Shown here one piece after another: positions 44,072 through 53,606 of a stretch of DNA of 64,000 nt. The notes below the pieces were generated by a model. It was given only the letters and a program-made list of their open reading frames with translations. It was not told the origin of the DNA and did no database searches. The stretch is from Betaproteobacteria bacterium (GTDB lineage Bacteria; Bdellovibrionota_B; Oligoflexia; Silvanigrellales; Silvanigrellaceae): assembly GCA_016868315.1 (NCBI GenBank), contig VGHE01000004.1, positions 62,001-126,000 on the forward strand. The letters are read 5' to 3'. A program made the position numbers and the translations under genes. How positions within the stretch are numbered: position 1 is the first letter of the stretch; every line of letters starts with the position of its first letter.

Positions 44072-46324
44072 ATGGCAAAAACCACCTCCTCGAGAGAACT
44101 CCTCGAAACGATGACCACCGAATCGAAACGAGATTTCAAGGAGAAGAACTTTCTCCTCTCGTTTGAGGAATATCTCGACCTCGTGCAGCAAAAGCCCAAC
44201 AAAATGCTCCGCTCGGCTGCACAATATATGAAGGATATGATTGACTCTTTTGGGATTGAAGAGATCGAAATCGGTCACGAAGGAAAGCGCCGTCACTTCA
44301 GCCTATTCGAAAGATACCGCGGCAAGCATCGGCCACCGATTGTCGGCCAACACGAAGCACATGAACAAATCTATCGAATCCTCGAACAGTTTGTGAGGCA
44401 AGGCCGCGTTGACAAACTCATTCTGCTGCACGGACCCAATGGATCCTCAAAATCCTCAACAGCCGAAGCGCTTGCTCAAGCTCTAGAAGAGTATTCACGC
44501 ACTGACGATGGTGCAATCTACCGCTTCAATTGGGTCTTCCCCAACGACAAAATTGGCCACGAGGGACTCAGCAACACCGATACAGCAAAGAAAATTGGCT
44601 TTGGTGATTATCAAGGTCAACGCAACTCCAAGGGCAGCTTCGCACACCTCACAGACGATGAGCTGCTGTGCAAGATTGTGAGTGAACTGAAAGAGAACCC
44701 GATCTTTCTGTTGCCCCCCACGAAGCGGAACAACATCATCAAAGATTTCCTGCACACCAAAGAAAACGAACTCCCGAGCTCCCTGACCGAGAGTGACCTG
44801 AGCACTAAAAACAAGAAAATTTTTGAGGCACTTCTGATTGCATACCATGGTGATCTCGAAAAAGTCATGCGCCATGTTCAAGTTGAACGGTTTTTCTTCA
44901 GCTCGCGCTACAGAAACGGAATTGCCACTGTAGAACCCCAGATGACAATCGATGCTCAAGACAAGCAGATCACCATGGAACGACACATGCAGAACATTCC
45001 ACCGGTGTTGCAGAACATCCGCTTCTTCGAACCATCAGGTGACCTGGTGGATGCCAGCAGAGGTTTCATTGAATTCGCAGATCTTCTCAAACGACCACTC
45101 GAGGCATTCAAATACCTTCTCACAACTGTTGAAAAGATGAGTATCAACCTCTCATCAGGCATGGCAGACTTGGATCTCATCATGATGGCAAGCGCCAATG
45201 AAAAGCACCTCGATGCCTTCAAAGCATCGCCCGACTGGCCATCGTTCAAAGGCCGATTTGAACTCGTGCGCGTTCCCTACCTGCTTTCTTCGCAACAAGA
45301 GGCAAAGATCTACGAAGAAGACGTGAAAACCATTTCGCGCAACCGACCCATTGCTCCACATGCATTAGACCTTCTCGCGAAATGGGCGGTGCTGACACGG
45401 CTCCGTCCACCCGATCCGGAATTCTTCGACTTCAACTGCCGCAATCTGATTGCACGAATCGATCCTTTTGAGAAATTGGCGCTTTACGATGGTCTTGAAC
45501 CCGCCCTGCATTTCTCGGATGCGGAAAAAAGCCAACTAAAAAAACTGGTTCGCGAGATTCGCCGCGAATCACAATCATCACATTTCTACGAAGGAAGGTT
45601 TGGTGCATCACCGCGCGAAATGAAGATGCTCCTCTACTTCGCCTCACAACACCCCACGCGCGATCAAGTCAGCGCCCTTGCGATCTTCGATGAAATCGAA
45701 AATCTGATGCGCGACCGCTCGGTCTACGACTATCTTCAATTCGAGCCAAGGAACGGCTACCACGACTTTCGTGAATTCCATAAATACATCCGCGTAACGT
45801 ATGCGCAGATGTTCCAGCGCGAATTCCTCATCTCGCTTAACCTCTTCGATGAAAATCAATACGACCGCGCCTTCCAGAACTATCTCAAACACGTGGTCGC
45901 CTTCATTAAAAAGGAAAGCGTCCAAAACGAGATCACCCAGAAGCTCGAATCCCCGAACGAAAACGTCATGGACGAAATGGAAAACCTGCTCGGTCTCTCG
46001 GGCGACAAGCGCGAAATTCGTGAGTCTTTGGTCGCCAAAATAGCGTCTTGGAGAGTTGAGAATCCGGGCGAGGAATTGAATATCAAACGTGTTTTCAAAA
46101 CTGAGCTTGAGATGGTGGAACAGCGCATCTACGACAGCAAGCGCGACGTCATTGAGAAAATCAAATCTGCAATGGTCACATACGGGACAGAGGACTACGC
46201 CAAACTGCCCAGCGATGTGCACAAAGCCTGCGAGCAAACTTTTGAGAATCTCAGGACTCGATTCAACTACTCAGCAAACACCACCTGGGAGAGCTTGGTC
46301 TTTTTGCGTTCTCAAGGTATTTAA
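44072..46324 (+). CDS. prkA: PrkA-type serine protein kinase / AAA protein
   Basis: A 750-residue member of the PrkA (YeaG) family, AAA-fold proteins described as serine kinases or proteases in stress and sporulation. It shows RYRGKHRPPIVGQHEAHEQIYRILE, the Walker A LLHGPNGSSKSSTAEALAQAL, KDFLHTKENEL, RGFIEFADLLKRPLEAFKYLL in the AAA core, and the family C-terminal part with REFHKYIRVTYAQMF. About 100 residues longer than E. coli YeaG. The usual neighbours yeaH and spoVR are not present here. AGGA stands 8 bases before the ATG. Confidence 0.9.
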   Translation: MAKTTSSRELLETMTTESKRDFKEKNFLLSFEEYLDLVQQKPNKMLRSAAQYMKDMIDSFGIEEIEIGHEGKRRHFSLFERYRGKHRPPIVGQHEAHEQIYRILEQFVRQGRVDKLILLHGPNGSSKSSTAEALAQALEEYSRTDDGAIYRFNWVFPNDKIGHEGLSNTDTAKKIGFGDYQGQRNSKGSFAHLTDDELLCKIVSELKENPIFLLPPTKRNNIIKDFLHTKENELPSSLTESDLSTKNKKIFEALLIAYHGDLEKVMRHVQVERFFFSSRYRNGIATVEPQMTIDAQDKQITMERHMQNIPPVLQNIRFFEPSGDLVDASRGFIEFADLLKRPLEAFKYLLTTVEKMSINLSSGMADLDLIMMASANEKHLDAFKASPDWPSFKGRFELVRVPYLLSSQQEAKIYEEDVKTISRNRPIAPHALDLLAKWAVLTRLRPPDPEFFDFNCRNLIARIDPFEKLALYDGLEPALHFSDAEKSQLKKLVREIRRESQSSHFYEGRFGASPREMKMLLYFASQHPTRDQVSALAIFDEIENLMRDRSVYDYLQFEPRNGYHDFREFHKYIRVTYAQMFQREFLISLNLFDENQYDRAFQNYLKHVVAFIKKESVQNEITQKLESPNENVMDEMENLLGLSGDKREIRESLVAKIASWRVENPGEELNIKRVFKTELEMVEQRIYDSKRDVIEKIKSAMVTYGTEDYAKLPSDVHKACEQTFENLRTRFNYSANTTWESLVFLRSQGI

Positions 46325-46347
46325 TTCCCAAACTTGGGAGAAATACC

Positions 46348-47625
46348 ATGAAGAAGCTGCACGCGGGTAGGCGACTTCCCGTTATTCTGTCTGTTGCCTT
46401 TTGCCAAATTCCCTCTTTTTCATTTGCTCAGGATGTGACCAATGCAGACTTCGTTGCCCAGCAACGAATGATCCTAAACGTCCCAAAGCCCGGCTATCTC
46501 AACATTGCGAACCATCCGGCCAACGGAGCTGCCCGACTTCTCGTGTCCAGCTTCAAAATGTTTGGCGAGGATAGTCTCTTAGCCATCTCAAACTGGCATC
46601 AGGGAGTACAAGCCCCCCAACAACTGCACACAGAGCAACTGACCGAAAACATCACCTGGCCCAATGAAGCGCGCAGCGTTTCGCGTGAACTCTTTAATGA
46701 AGAGGGAATCCTTGTTTCTGGGGGATTCCTGGTTCCAGGAAAGTCAACGGGAGCCATCACGTTTGTGCCCTGGTCGAATCCTAAAAATCAACAGGAACTC
46801 ACAACTCCACGCAAAGGATGGTTCTACCACCGCACAGAAGAATGGGATGTGAATGGTGATGGATATCTCGACATCATCACAGCCCGCGCATACAAGCCGA
46901 TGATAGGACGCCACGACGGTGAGCTTCTCTGGCTTGAAAATCCAGGTCATGCTCTGCAGTCAGGAAAAGCCTGGAAGGAGCACCTCATTGGTCGTGGGCC
47001 GGATGTGCACTTCCGCATTCTACCCAGCAGCCCGTCATATCCGCTGACAATCATCTCAACCGAATTCTCAGCCAAGAAGATGAGCGCCTACCGCCTTAAT
47101 AAGAGCGGAGAGTTTGACTACACCGTTCTCGACGACAGTTTGGGATCTGCCTTTGATGTTCAAATCGACGATCTCAACCGCGATGGTCAATTGGATTTGC
47201 TCGTCACCAACCACGAGGGCGACCTGAAAGCCTCGGTATTTGCCTACGAGTTTGACCCCATCAGCCTCAAAATCCATATGAGACACACGCTATTGACTGG
47301 AATTGAAACCCGTCAGAAGGCAATCAAATCAGCATCACCCGGTCCCGTGATGACCTTTTATCCAAGCACAACAGAGGGACTCACACCCCACAAGCCCTGG
47401 ATCCTCGTCTCCGGAGATGGCTCACAGAAAGCACACATCCTCGTTCCCCGTGCAGACAGGGATTCCAAAGACTGGCAATATCAGGAACACGTGCTGTGGA
47501 ATCCGACCTCAACGGTTGGACAAAGTGCAGTGGCAGACATCGATGGCGATGGCCGCGTCGAGATTTTCATTCCCGCCTATGATGCCAACCAAGTTTCAGT
47601 GTTTACACTCGAGCCTAAGCTCTAA
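46348..47625 (+). CDS. Exported FG-GAP/VCBS-like beta-propeller protein
   Basis: A 425-residue exported protein. Signal peptide RLPVILSVAFCQIPSFSFAQD. The mature part has repeats with calcium-binding DxNxDGxxD loops: WDVNGDGYLDIITA, DDLNRDGQLDLLVT and ADIDGDGRVEIFIP, spaced in the manner of FG-GAP/VCBS propellers. Function is unknown; such proteins bind surface ligands or glycans. The gene begins 23 bases after prkA. Its ribosome binding site (GGGAGA) overlaps a short inverted repeat CCCAA-AC-TTGGG that could hide it. Confidence 0.75.
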   Translation: MKKLHAGRRLPVILSVAFCQIPSFSFAQDVTNADFVAQQRMILNVPKPGYLNIANHPANGAARLLVSSFKMFGEDSLLAISNWHQGVQAPQQLHTEQLTENITWPNEARSVSRELFNEEGILVSGGFLVPGKSTGAITFVPWSNPKNQQELTTPRKGWFYHRTEEWDVNGDGYLDIITARAYKPMIGRHDGELLWLENPGHALQSGKAWKEHLIGRGPDVHFRILPSSPSYPLTIISTEFSAKKMSAYRLNKSGEFDYTVLDDSLGSAFDVQIDDLNRDGQLDLLVTNHEGDLKASVFAYEFDPISLKIHMRHTLLTGIETRQKAIKSASPGPVMTFYPSTTEGLTPHKPWILVSGDGSQKAHILVPRADRDSKDWQYQEHVLWNPTSTVGQSAVADIDGDGRVEIFIPAYDANQVSVFTLEPKL

Positions 47626-47650
47626 ATCACCCTTCACGGCGTGCGCGCGT

Positions 47651-50602
47651 TCACCAAGGAACAAGCGGAATGTCGCGCAGCTCATCTTGCGTGCGCATTG
47701 GAAACACGCCCTCGTCATTGACCCAAAGCAAAGGCGCAGAGGCGAGAACATCCCCCGAGGCTGTACGCACCACACCCCCCACAATGCCGGCAAAACCAAG
47801 CCCTGACTGCATCACAGGGCTCAATTTCAATTCCGTCTCACCGATATACTGGCCTTCTGAAAGACGCTGCAGCGGGACAACATCAGAGACCACCTTCAAT
47901 CGCGAATCCATAAGCGGTGCAATGAGCACTTCAAACCCCCGAAGCGCAGAGGCAGCGCTGCCTCCTCCACCCTGTCCTTCAGCCAAAACATCGGACGCGC
48001 GAGAAAACTGGATCTGAAGAAAATTTTGGCCACCTCGGGCAATCAAATGTCCCTCAAGCTTGCCGTGTCGCCGCGCAAGGGGGGGAATATGCAATGTACC
48101 CAAATTCAACCCATCATCGCGTAATCGCCATTTCACCTGCCCCACCACCGTCGGTTGGTAACCCATGGTTCCAACACCCGAGAGATACGTTCGCACAGCC
48201 TTTGGCAGGACTACCGAGGCGACCAACAGGCCATCACTCGCCCTGACAAACCGTGCAGGCAACCAAACCGTAGGTCCATCGTGCAAATCATCCAAACGCA
48301 AGCCCAAAAGGGCGGAAGGCAAAGCACTCTTACCACCAGCCTTCAAATCATTCGCAGCGACCGAGAGCATCAGTTGGAGATCGGACGGCCATGCAAAAAT
48401 AGATTTCGCGGACATCGACACACGACCGGTCGGTGCCTGCGAGCCCTTGCTCTCTGCCGGATTCGCAATCCCAAACCAGCTCAGGAAATCACGCAGTCCC
48501 CCAATGTTTGATAGAGCCTCGCGCCTGCCGACCAAAACATCACCATTCGACCACGAAAGATTCATACGGCTGCGACCCAACGCAGGCGCGGCTTTCTCAT
48601 CCATGCCCAAAGAATCAAAGAATGATCTAAAAACGCTTAGCCCAGGAGATTTATCGAACGAATCATAGGCCTCGCGGAAATACTGAACCTCATTATCGGA
48701 AATTTTTCTATGAGCATCTTTCAACTGACGCTCACTAAAGACAAACGATGACGTTCTGTTCCCATAAAGCAAAGTACCGAGATTGATACCAACACGCGCA
48801 ACAGGGTCATCCTCAAGGCGCAGGAGGGCTTGTGTGTTGTCTCCAAGTGGATATGCGAAATGAATTGGTCTGAGTGCATCGATAACGTTACCCTCAGGCC
48901 GCAAGTATGCCCACATGGTTGTCGACAAATGACTGAAGGCATCGAGCAAACTCATCTTTCCCTTGGTTGGGTTGGAGAGATGAGAGGTTAGGTGTTCCTC
49001 ACGATCAATCTCACTGCTCCCAGACATCCAAAGATACCCATCGCGTGGCTGAACCAATTTAATATTCACATGTGGCTCAACACCAATTCCCTGAAGACTA
49101 CGACCTCGAGGTGTGAAATAATGCGCGACCGTCAGCTTCAATGCAGTGCCTGTGGAGAGCTCAAATAAACTCTGCACACTGCCCTTACCGAACGTACGCT
49201 CGCCCACAAGCAAAGCACGCCCATGATCTTTGAGCGCACCCGCAACAATCTCACTCGCACTCGCCGAGGATGAATTCATGAGCACAACAACGGGGAGATC
49301 GATTTTAACACCGCGTGTCGCCTGCTCAATCTGCTCTTCGTAACGCGACCGCGTAGACACAATTTGTCCGCTTTTCAAAAAAAGATCGCTCAGCTGAATC
49401 GCCTGATCGAGCAAACCGCCGGGGTTGCCACGCAAATCAAGCACAAAGAGCCGCAACCGACCACGTGCGAGTAATTGCGCACTTTCATAAAGAGAATAGA
49501 CATCTTCAGCCGTGTGATTAGAGAAGCCCGTGACCCGCACATGAAGCACATCGGGACGACCAGCCACTGTTCGCAATTCGGCACTGCGGGTCGGAATTTC
49601 CTCACGCGCGAGAAAAGCACGATAAACTCTACGGCTCATGGGACGATAAAACCAAACGGGGGTGGCCGAATCCACTGAAAGCTCGCGGATGGTGCGCAGA
49701 ACCGTGTCCAACGGATGAAATGCACACAAGCGCTGGCCAACCTTGAGCAGCACGTCTCCCGGACGGACGCCCGCCATGTGCGCAGGACTGTTGGGTACGA
49801 CTTCACGAATCACAGGAAGCTCCTGTGATTCATCGATCACAATACCCACTCCGCCAAACTGACCGCGGGTACCGCTCCGCAACTCGCGGTACTCTTCTTG
49901 CGTCATGTATGAACTGTGCGGATCAAGCTCATCAAGAAGACCATTGAGATAGCTGTGTGTTACCTGACTCAGTGGTTGACGCTTAAAACGAGCGTATTCT
50001 GCAAGGATGAAACGACCCACCAGATCGAGAGCCCTCAGGCTGCCATCATTAGACATGGGCACGGAAAAGACCCTGAGCCCCACGCGCACTAAAGCAACGC
50101 TGCTGGCCAGGCCCTGTCGCGCAAGCGAAGTAACCAGAGCGGGGTCAGAACAGAGCTCGGCCTGTGGGTGTTGTGCTGCAGGACAAAGCCGCACCGTTCG
50201 CTGCGACATGAGCGCCTGTGCGAGAGCTGGATCGTTCTGCAAGAACACAACCTGAAGGTCGCCTCCAAAATCACGCGCTACACTCCGAAGACCTGCCTCA
50301 AGCATTTTGCCAAGACGAAGTTTCTCTTTCTGAACATAATGCTGCTCGATAATACGAAGTGCATGACGCACGACATCGGAATCAGGATCGGTCTGCAATC
50401 CGGCGAAAATCTCCTCAACCGGAACGTGCATGTAGCCATCAGTAAAATCACCCTTAGGGTGCAGACCCAAAGCCAATAAGTTCCGCGAAAAATCGATTGA
50501 CGTTGGAGCTAGAGAAAACGCAAGCACGAGAACGCAAACCAGAGCACGTCTGTTCTGCTGTGCGAATGCAACAATTCTTTTTAGGATCTGCAAGCGACTC
50601 AA
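47651..50602 (-). CDS. C-terminal processing (S41) protease with PDZ domain and long C-terminal extension
   Basis: A 983-residue exported protease, about twice the length of CtpA. One N-terminal membrane segment (ALVCVLVLAFSLAPTS). About residues 215-230 hold LDELDPHSSYMTQEEY; a PDZ domain follows (GGVGIVIDESQ ... NSPAHMAGVRPGDVLLKVG). The S41 core has FVLDLRGNPGGLLDQAI, the nucleophile Ser in NSSSASASEIVAGALKD and the base Lys in VGERTFGKGSVQSL. The C-terminal 400 residues are unrecognised and may be a substrate-binding or surface domain. Translation starts at TTG 50602, supported by GGGGGAG 7 bases upstream. Confidence 0.88.
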   Translation of the reverse strand: MSRLQILKRIVAFAQQNRRALVCVLVLAFSLAPTSIDFSRNLLALGLHPKGDFTDGYMHVPVEEIFAGLQTDPDSDVVRHALRIIEQHYVQKEKLRLGKMLEAGLRSVARDFGGDLQVVFLQNDPALAQALMSQRTVRLCPAAQHPQAELCSDPALVTSLARQGLASSVALVRVGLRVFSVPMSNDGSLRALDLVGRFILAEYARFKRQPLSQVTHSYLNGLLDELDPHSSYMTQEEYRELRSGTRGQFGGVGIVIDESQELPVIREVVPNSPAHMAGVRPGDVLLKVGQRLCAFHPLDTVLRTIRELSVDSATPVWFYRPMSRRVYRAFLAREEIPTRSAELRTVAGRPDVLHVRVTGFSNHTAEDVYSLYESAQLLARGRLRLFVLDLRGNPGGLLDQAIQLSDLFLKSGQIVSTRSRYEEQIEQATRGVKIDLPVVVLMNSSSASASEIVAGALKDHGRALLVGERTFGKGSVQSLFELSTGTALKLTVAHYFTPRGRSLQGIGVEPHVNIKLVQPRDGYLWMSGSSEIDREEHLTSHLSNPTKGKMSLLDAFSHLSTTMWAYLRPEGNVIDALRPIHFAYPLGDNTQALLRLEDDPVARVGINLGTLLYGNRTSSFVFSERQLKDAHRKISDNEVQYFREAYDSFDKSPGLSVFRSFFDSLGMDEKAAPALGRSRMNLSWSNGDVLVGRREALSNIGGLRDFLSWFGIANPAESKGSQAPTGRVSMSAKSIFAWPSDLQLMLSVAANDLKAGGKSALPSALLGLRLDDLHDGPTVWLPARFVRASDGLLVASVVLPKAVRTYLSGVGTMGYQPTVVGQVKWRLRDDGLNLGTLHIPPLARRHGKLEGHLIARGGQNFLQIQFSRASDVLAEGQGGGGSAASALRGFEVLIAPLMDSRLKVVSDVVPLQRLSEGQYIGETELKLSPVMQSGLGFAGIVGGVVRTASGDVLASAPLLWVNDEGVFPMRTQDELRDIPLVPW

Positions 50603-50703
50603 GCGTCGTCTCCCCCAAGGGAAAGACTAACAGAGGGGCTCTCTTGCCAAACGACAATAGGACGGGTGCATGGGCAAGACTTACCGGGAAATGAGCAATA
50701 AGC

Positions 50704-52551
50704 TCACTCGACGGTCACGCTCTTGGCGAGATTCCGGGGCTGGTCAACATCCGTGCCCTTGCGCACCGCAATCCAGTAAGCCAACAGATGCAGCGGCACA
50801 GCGGTCACGAACGGTAGAACGGTCTCAGAACACTCAGGAATTCCAATAAAATCATCGGCAAGTTGCAGCAGCTGGGAATCATTTTCCTGCCCCACGGCAA
50901 GGATACGCCCACCACGCGCTTTAATTTCCTCGATGTTTGAGAGGGTCTTCTCATAGTACGCATCGCGTGGCGCAAGGCACACCACGTGCATGTTTTCATC
51001 AATCAGCGCAATTGGCCCATGCTTCAGCTCACCCGCTGCGTAGGCCTCAGCGTGGATATAAGACAATTCCTTCAACTTGAGTGAACCCTCAAGTGCAATG
51101 GGCCACTGTGGGCCGCGTCCAATGAAAAGCAAACTTGAAAGATGATGATAACGATTTGCCAAACGCTCGATGGAATCCGAAAGACCCAAAGACCTTTCGA
51201 CAAGACTCGGAATCTTCACCAACTCATCGACATAAAAGCGCAGCTGGGCGTCATTGAGGCTCTGCCGCTCTTGAGCCAATGCAAGACCCAATAAATAAAG
51301 CGCGGTAAGCTGTGCAGCAAAGGCCTTGGTGCTGGCCACTCCAATTTCAGGCCCCGCCTTGGTGAGAGATTCCGCGTGGCACATGTGCGCAATTGTACTA
51401 CCCGGCACATTGACCACAGCTAGAGTCTGCGCACCATTCGCACGCGCCGCTTTAATGGCTTGCAGCGTATCAGCTGTCTCGCCGCTTTGTGAAACAGCAA
51501 CGACGAGCGTCTTTGAATCCACCGTCGAAGCGCGGTACCGATATTCGCTCGCAAGATCGACTTCCACTGGAATACGAGCCGTAGCCTCAATAAAATACTT
51601 ACTCAAACAAGCCGCGTAGTAACTGGTACCGCAGGCAATAATTTGCAATCGGCTCAGCGTCTTCAAGGGAAGCTTTGCAACACCCAAATCAGTGAGATTG
51701 ATGGTGCCAGAATCACGCTGAACACGACCGTTGAGTGTCTGCGCAATAGCAATGGGATGCTCGTGAATTTCTTTGAGCATAAAATGCCGGTAGCCACCTT
51801 TTTCCATCATGGCGACCGACCACTCCACGCGCTGAAAAGGCCGCGTGACAGGCTGGCCGTCGAAGGTTTCAATTTCAACACTCTCGGGCTTGAGAACAAC
51901 AATCTCATGATCTTCAACAACCATGAACTGCCGAGTGTGCTCGACCAAAGCAGTGATTCCCGAAGCCATGAAGGTTTCACCCTCAGCCTGACCAACAACC
52001 AGCGGACTGCCCAGCTTCGCAGAATAGAGAACTTCGGGAGTATCGAGACACAGAATACCGAACGCAAACGCACCCTTGAGCTGACCCACAACTGAACGCA
52101 ACGCAGAGCGCATACGCGCTTCAGGTGTTCCACTGGTCAACTTCTTGTACTCGTCGTGCAGAAGGTGTGCTGCAACTTCGGTATCGGTTTCACTCAAAAA
52201 CTGATAGCCCCGAGCCACCAGTCTTTCCTTCAACTGTCGATAGTTTTCGATGATGCCATTGTGGAGCAGCACAATAGGCCCTGAACGATGAGGATGCGCG
52301 TTGTTCTCGGTGGGCTTGCCATGCGTCGCCCAGCGGGTGTGTCCAATGCCGACTTTGGCTTTTGCGGGCAGTTGATCGAGCTTGCGTTCGAGCTGTGAGA
52401 GCTTGCCTTCGGCGCGCTGAATCGCAACCCCATCTGCAGTCAGCATAGCGATTCCGGCAGAGTCGTATCCGCGGTATTCAAGACGACGCAGTGCGTTGAG
52501 AAAAAACGAGGGAGATGCTCCTGCACCAACATAACCAATGACACCGCACAT
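50704..52551 (-). CDS. glmS: Glutamine-fructose-6-phosphate aminotransferase GlmS
   Basis: A 615-residue enzyme that makes glucosamine-6-phosphate, the first step to UDP-GlcNAc. The N-terminal glutaminase starts MCGVIGYVG with catalytic Cys2, with GHTRWATHGKPTENNAHPH. Two SIS domains follow (ACGTSYYAACLSKYFIE; VAVSQSGETADTL; ELKHGPIALIDENM). The C-terminus is LAKSVTVE, as in the family. It follows the GlmU-like gene on the same strand (12-base gap). I see no glmS-ribozyme fold in the short space before it. Confidence 0.97.
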   Translation of the reverse strand: MCGVIGYVGAGASPSFFLNALRRLEYRGYDSAGIAMLTADGVAIQRAEGKLSQLERKLDQLPAKAKVGIGHTRWATHGKPTENNAHPHRSGPIVLLHNGIIENYRQLKERLVARGYQFLSETDTEVAAHLLHDEYKKLTSGTPEARMRSALRSVVGQLKGAFAFGILCLDTPEVLYSAKLGSPLVVGQAEGETFMASGITALVEHTRQFMVVEDHEIVVLKPESVEIETFDGQPVTRPFQRVEWSVAMMEKGGYRHFMLKEIHEHPIAIAQTLNGRVQRDSGTINLTDLGVAKLPLKTLSRLQIIACGTSYYAACLSKYFIEATARIPVEVDLASEYRYRASTVDSKTLVVAVSQSGETADTLQAIKAARANGAQTLAVVNVPGSTIAHMCHAESLTKAGPEIGVASTKAFAAQLTALYLLGLALAQERQSLNDAQLRFYVDELVKIPSLVERSLGLSDSIERLANRYHHLSSLLFIGRGPQWPIALEGSLKLKELSYIHAEAYAAGELKHGPIALIDENMHVVCLAPRDAYYEKTLSNIEEIKARGGRILAVGQENDSQLLQLADDFIGIPECSETVLPFVTAVPLHLLAYWIAVRKGTDVDQPRNLAKSVTVE

Positions 52552-52563
52552 ATCTGCCCCCTT

Positions 52564-53544
52564 TTATAAACGAACGTCGGCTTGTTTTGTCCAACGGGAA
52601 AATGCTGGAACCCTCGCCTCATCGGGAATCTGCAACTGACCCGCGAGTGAAACAAAGGGTTCGACGATCACGTTCTGCCCAAAAACGACAGAGTCCTCAA
52701 TATAAACGTGTTCGGGATTCAATATCTGCACCCCGGCCGCCATGAGTTGCTGCACAATTCTGCGTTGCATGCGCGCAGCTACATCCGCAAGCTGGTGTTG
52801 TGAGTTGATCCCCAAAACGGTTTCTTCCGGAACCCCTTCGTATGCAGTAACCCTACGCCCCGCTCCTGTCAGAAGCACGGGAAGATCTGTTAGGTAGAAT
52901 TCACGGGCTGCATTTTCTGGCTTTATTTGCGGCAGAAAATCACACAAAGTCTGAAAATCTCCTGCAAAAAAACCACTGTTACAGGAGCGAATGAGACGCT
53001 GTTCTGCAGAGCAATCCTTCTCCTCTTGAATCCGATAGACCTGGCCATCCATGGTTTTCAAAACACGGCCATAGCCAGTCGGATTTTCGGCATCAAAAGC
53101 AAGAACAGTCAGGGCGCCGCGATCGGTCTCTAGACGTGTGAGAAGACCATCGAGGATCTCGGGCAGAACACCGGGAACATCACCGAGTCCGATAAGAGCA
53201 GTGCCGGTTCTCACACCCTGCGATTCCAATGCGCGTACACCACACAAAGCAGCATGCCCCGTGCCCAAGGCAACATCCTGAAAGACGTGCCGCACGCGGC
53301 AACGGTTGGCCACTTTTTGAGCAAACCTCTCGACTATCGCATGCACATCGGGCTGTGAAGGAGAGACAACGACGCTGAGATCAGCAACTCCAGCATCAAC
53401 AAAATGGCTCATCGACCACTCAATCAGAGGACGCCCAAGAAGGGTGTGTGCAACCTTGGGACGGGTGGTCTTCATGCGCTTGCCCTGACCCGCCGCTAAA
53501 ATTATCCCGACCACATCTTGCTTTTTCATGTGCTTCTCTGACAC
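52564..53544 (-). CDS. GlmU-like N-acetylglucosamine-1-phosphate uridyltransferase without the acetyltransferase domain
   Basis: A 326-residue protein. The N-terminal pyrophosphorylase is complete: IILAAGQGKRMKTTRPKVAHTLLG with the nucleotide motif, DVALGTGHA, ENPTGYGRVLK, EEKDCSAEQRLIRSCNSG, and EFYLTDLPVLL. The GlmU linker follows (VLGINSQHQLADVAARMQRRI) and then NPEHVYIEDSVVFGQNVIVEPFVSL, the first coils of the left-handed beta-helix. There it stops, about 130 residues short of bifunctional GlmU, so the GlcN-1-P acetyltransferase is missing. It lies immediately upstream of glmS. Start ATG 53544 (AGAGG nearby) or ATG 53529 (GAGAAG nearby). Confidence 0.88.
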   Translation of the reverse strand: MSEKHMKKQDVVGIILAAGQGKRMKTTRPKVAHTLLGRPLIEWSMSHFVDAGVADLSVVVSPSQPDVHAIVERFAQKVANRCRVRHVFQDVALGTGHAALCGVRALESQGVRTGTALIGLGDVPGVLPEILDGLLTRLETDRGALTVLAFDAENPTGYGRVLKTMDGQVYRIQEEKDCSAEQRLIRSCNSGFFAGDFQTLCDFLPQIKPENAAREFYLTDLPVLLTGAGRRVTAYEGVPEETVLGINSQHQLADVAARMQRRIVQQLMAAGVQILNPEHVYIEDSVVFGQNVIVEPFVSLAGQLQIPDEARVPAFSRWTKQADVRL

Positions 53545-53606
53545 TCATAACCTCTGTAGTATGTCGAAACCGTAAAGAGCAGTACACCTATCCGAAAGGA
53601 CAAACC

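Noticed and set aside
50603-50703. glmS ribozyme or other RNA element near glmS
   Set aside because: This gap lies downstream of glmS, and only 12 bases separate glmS from the glmU-like gene upstream, so no ribozyme can fit.
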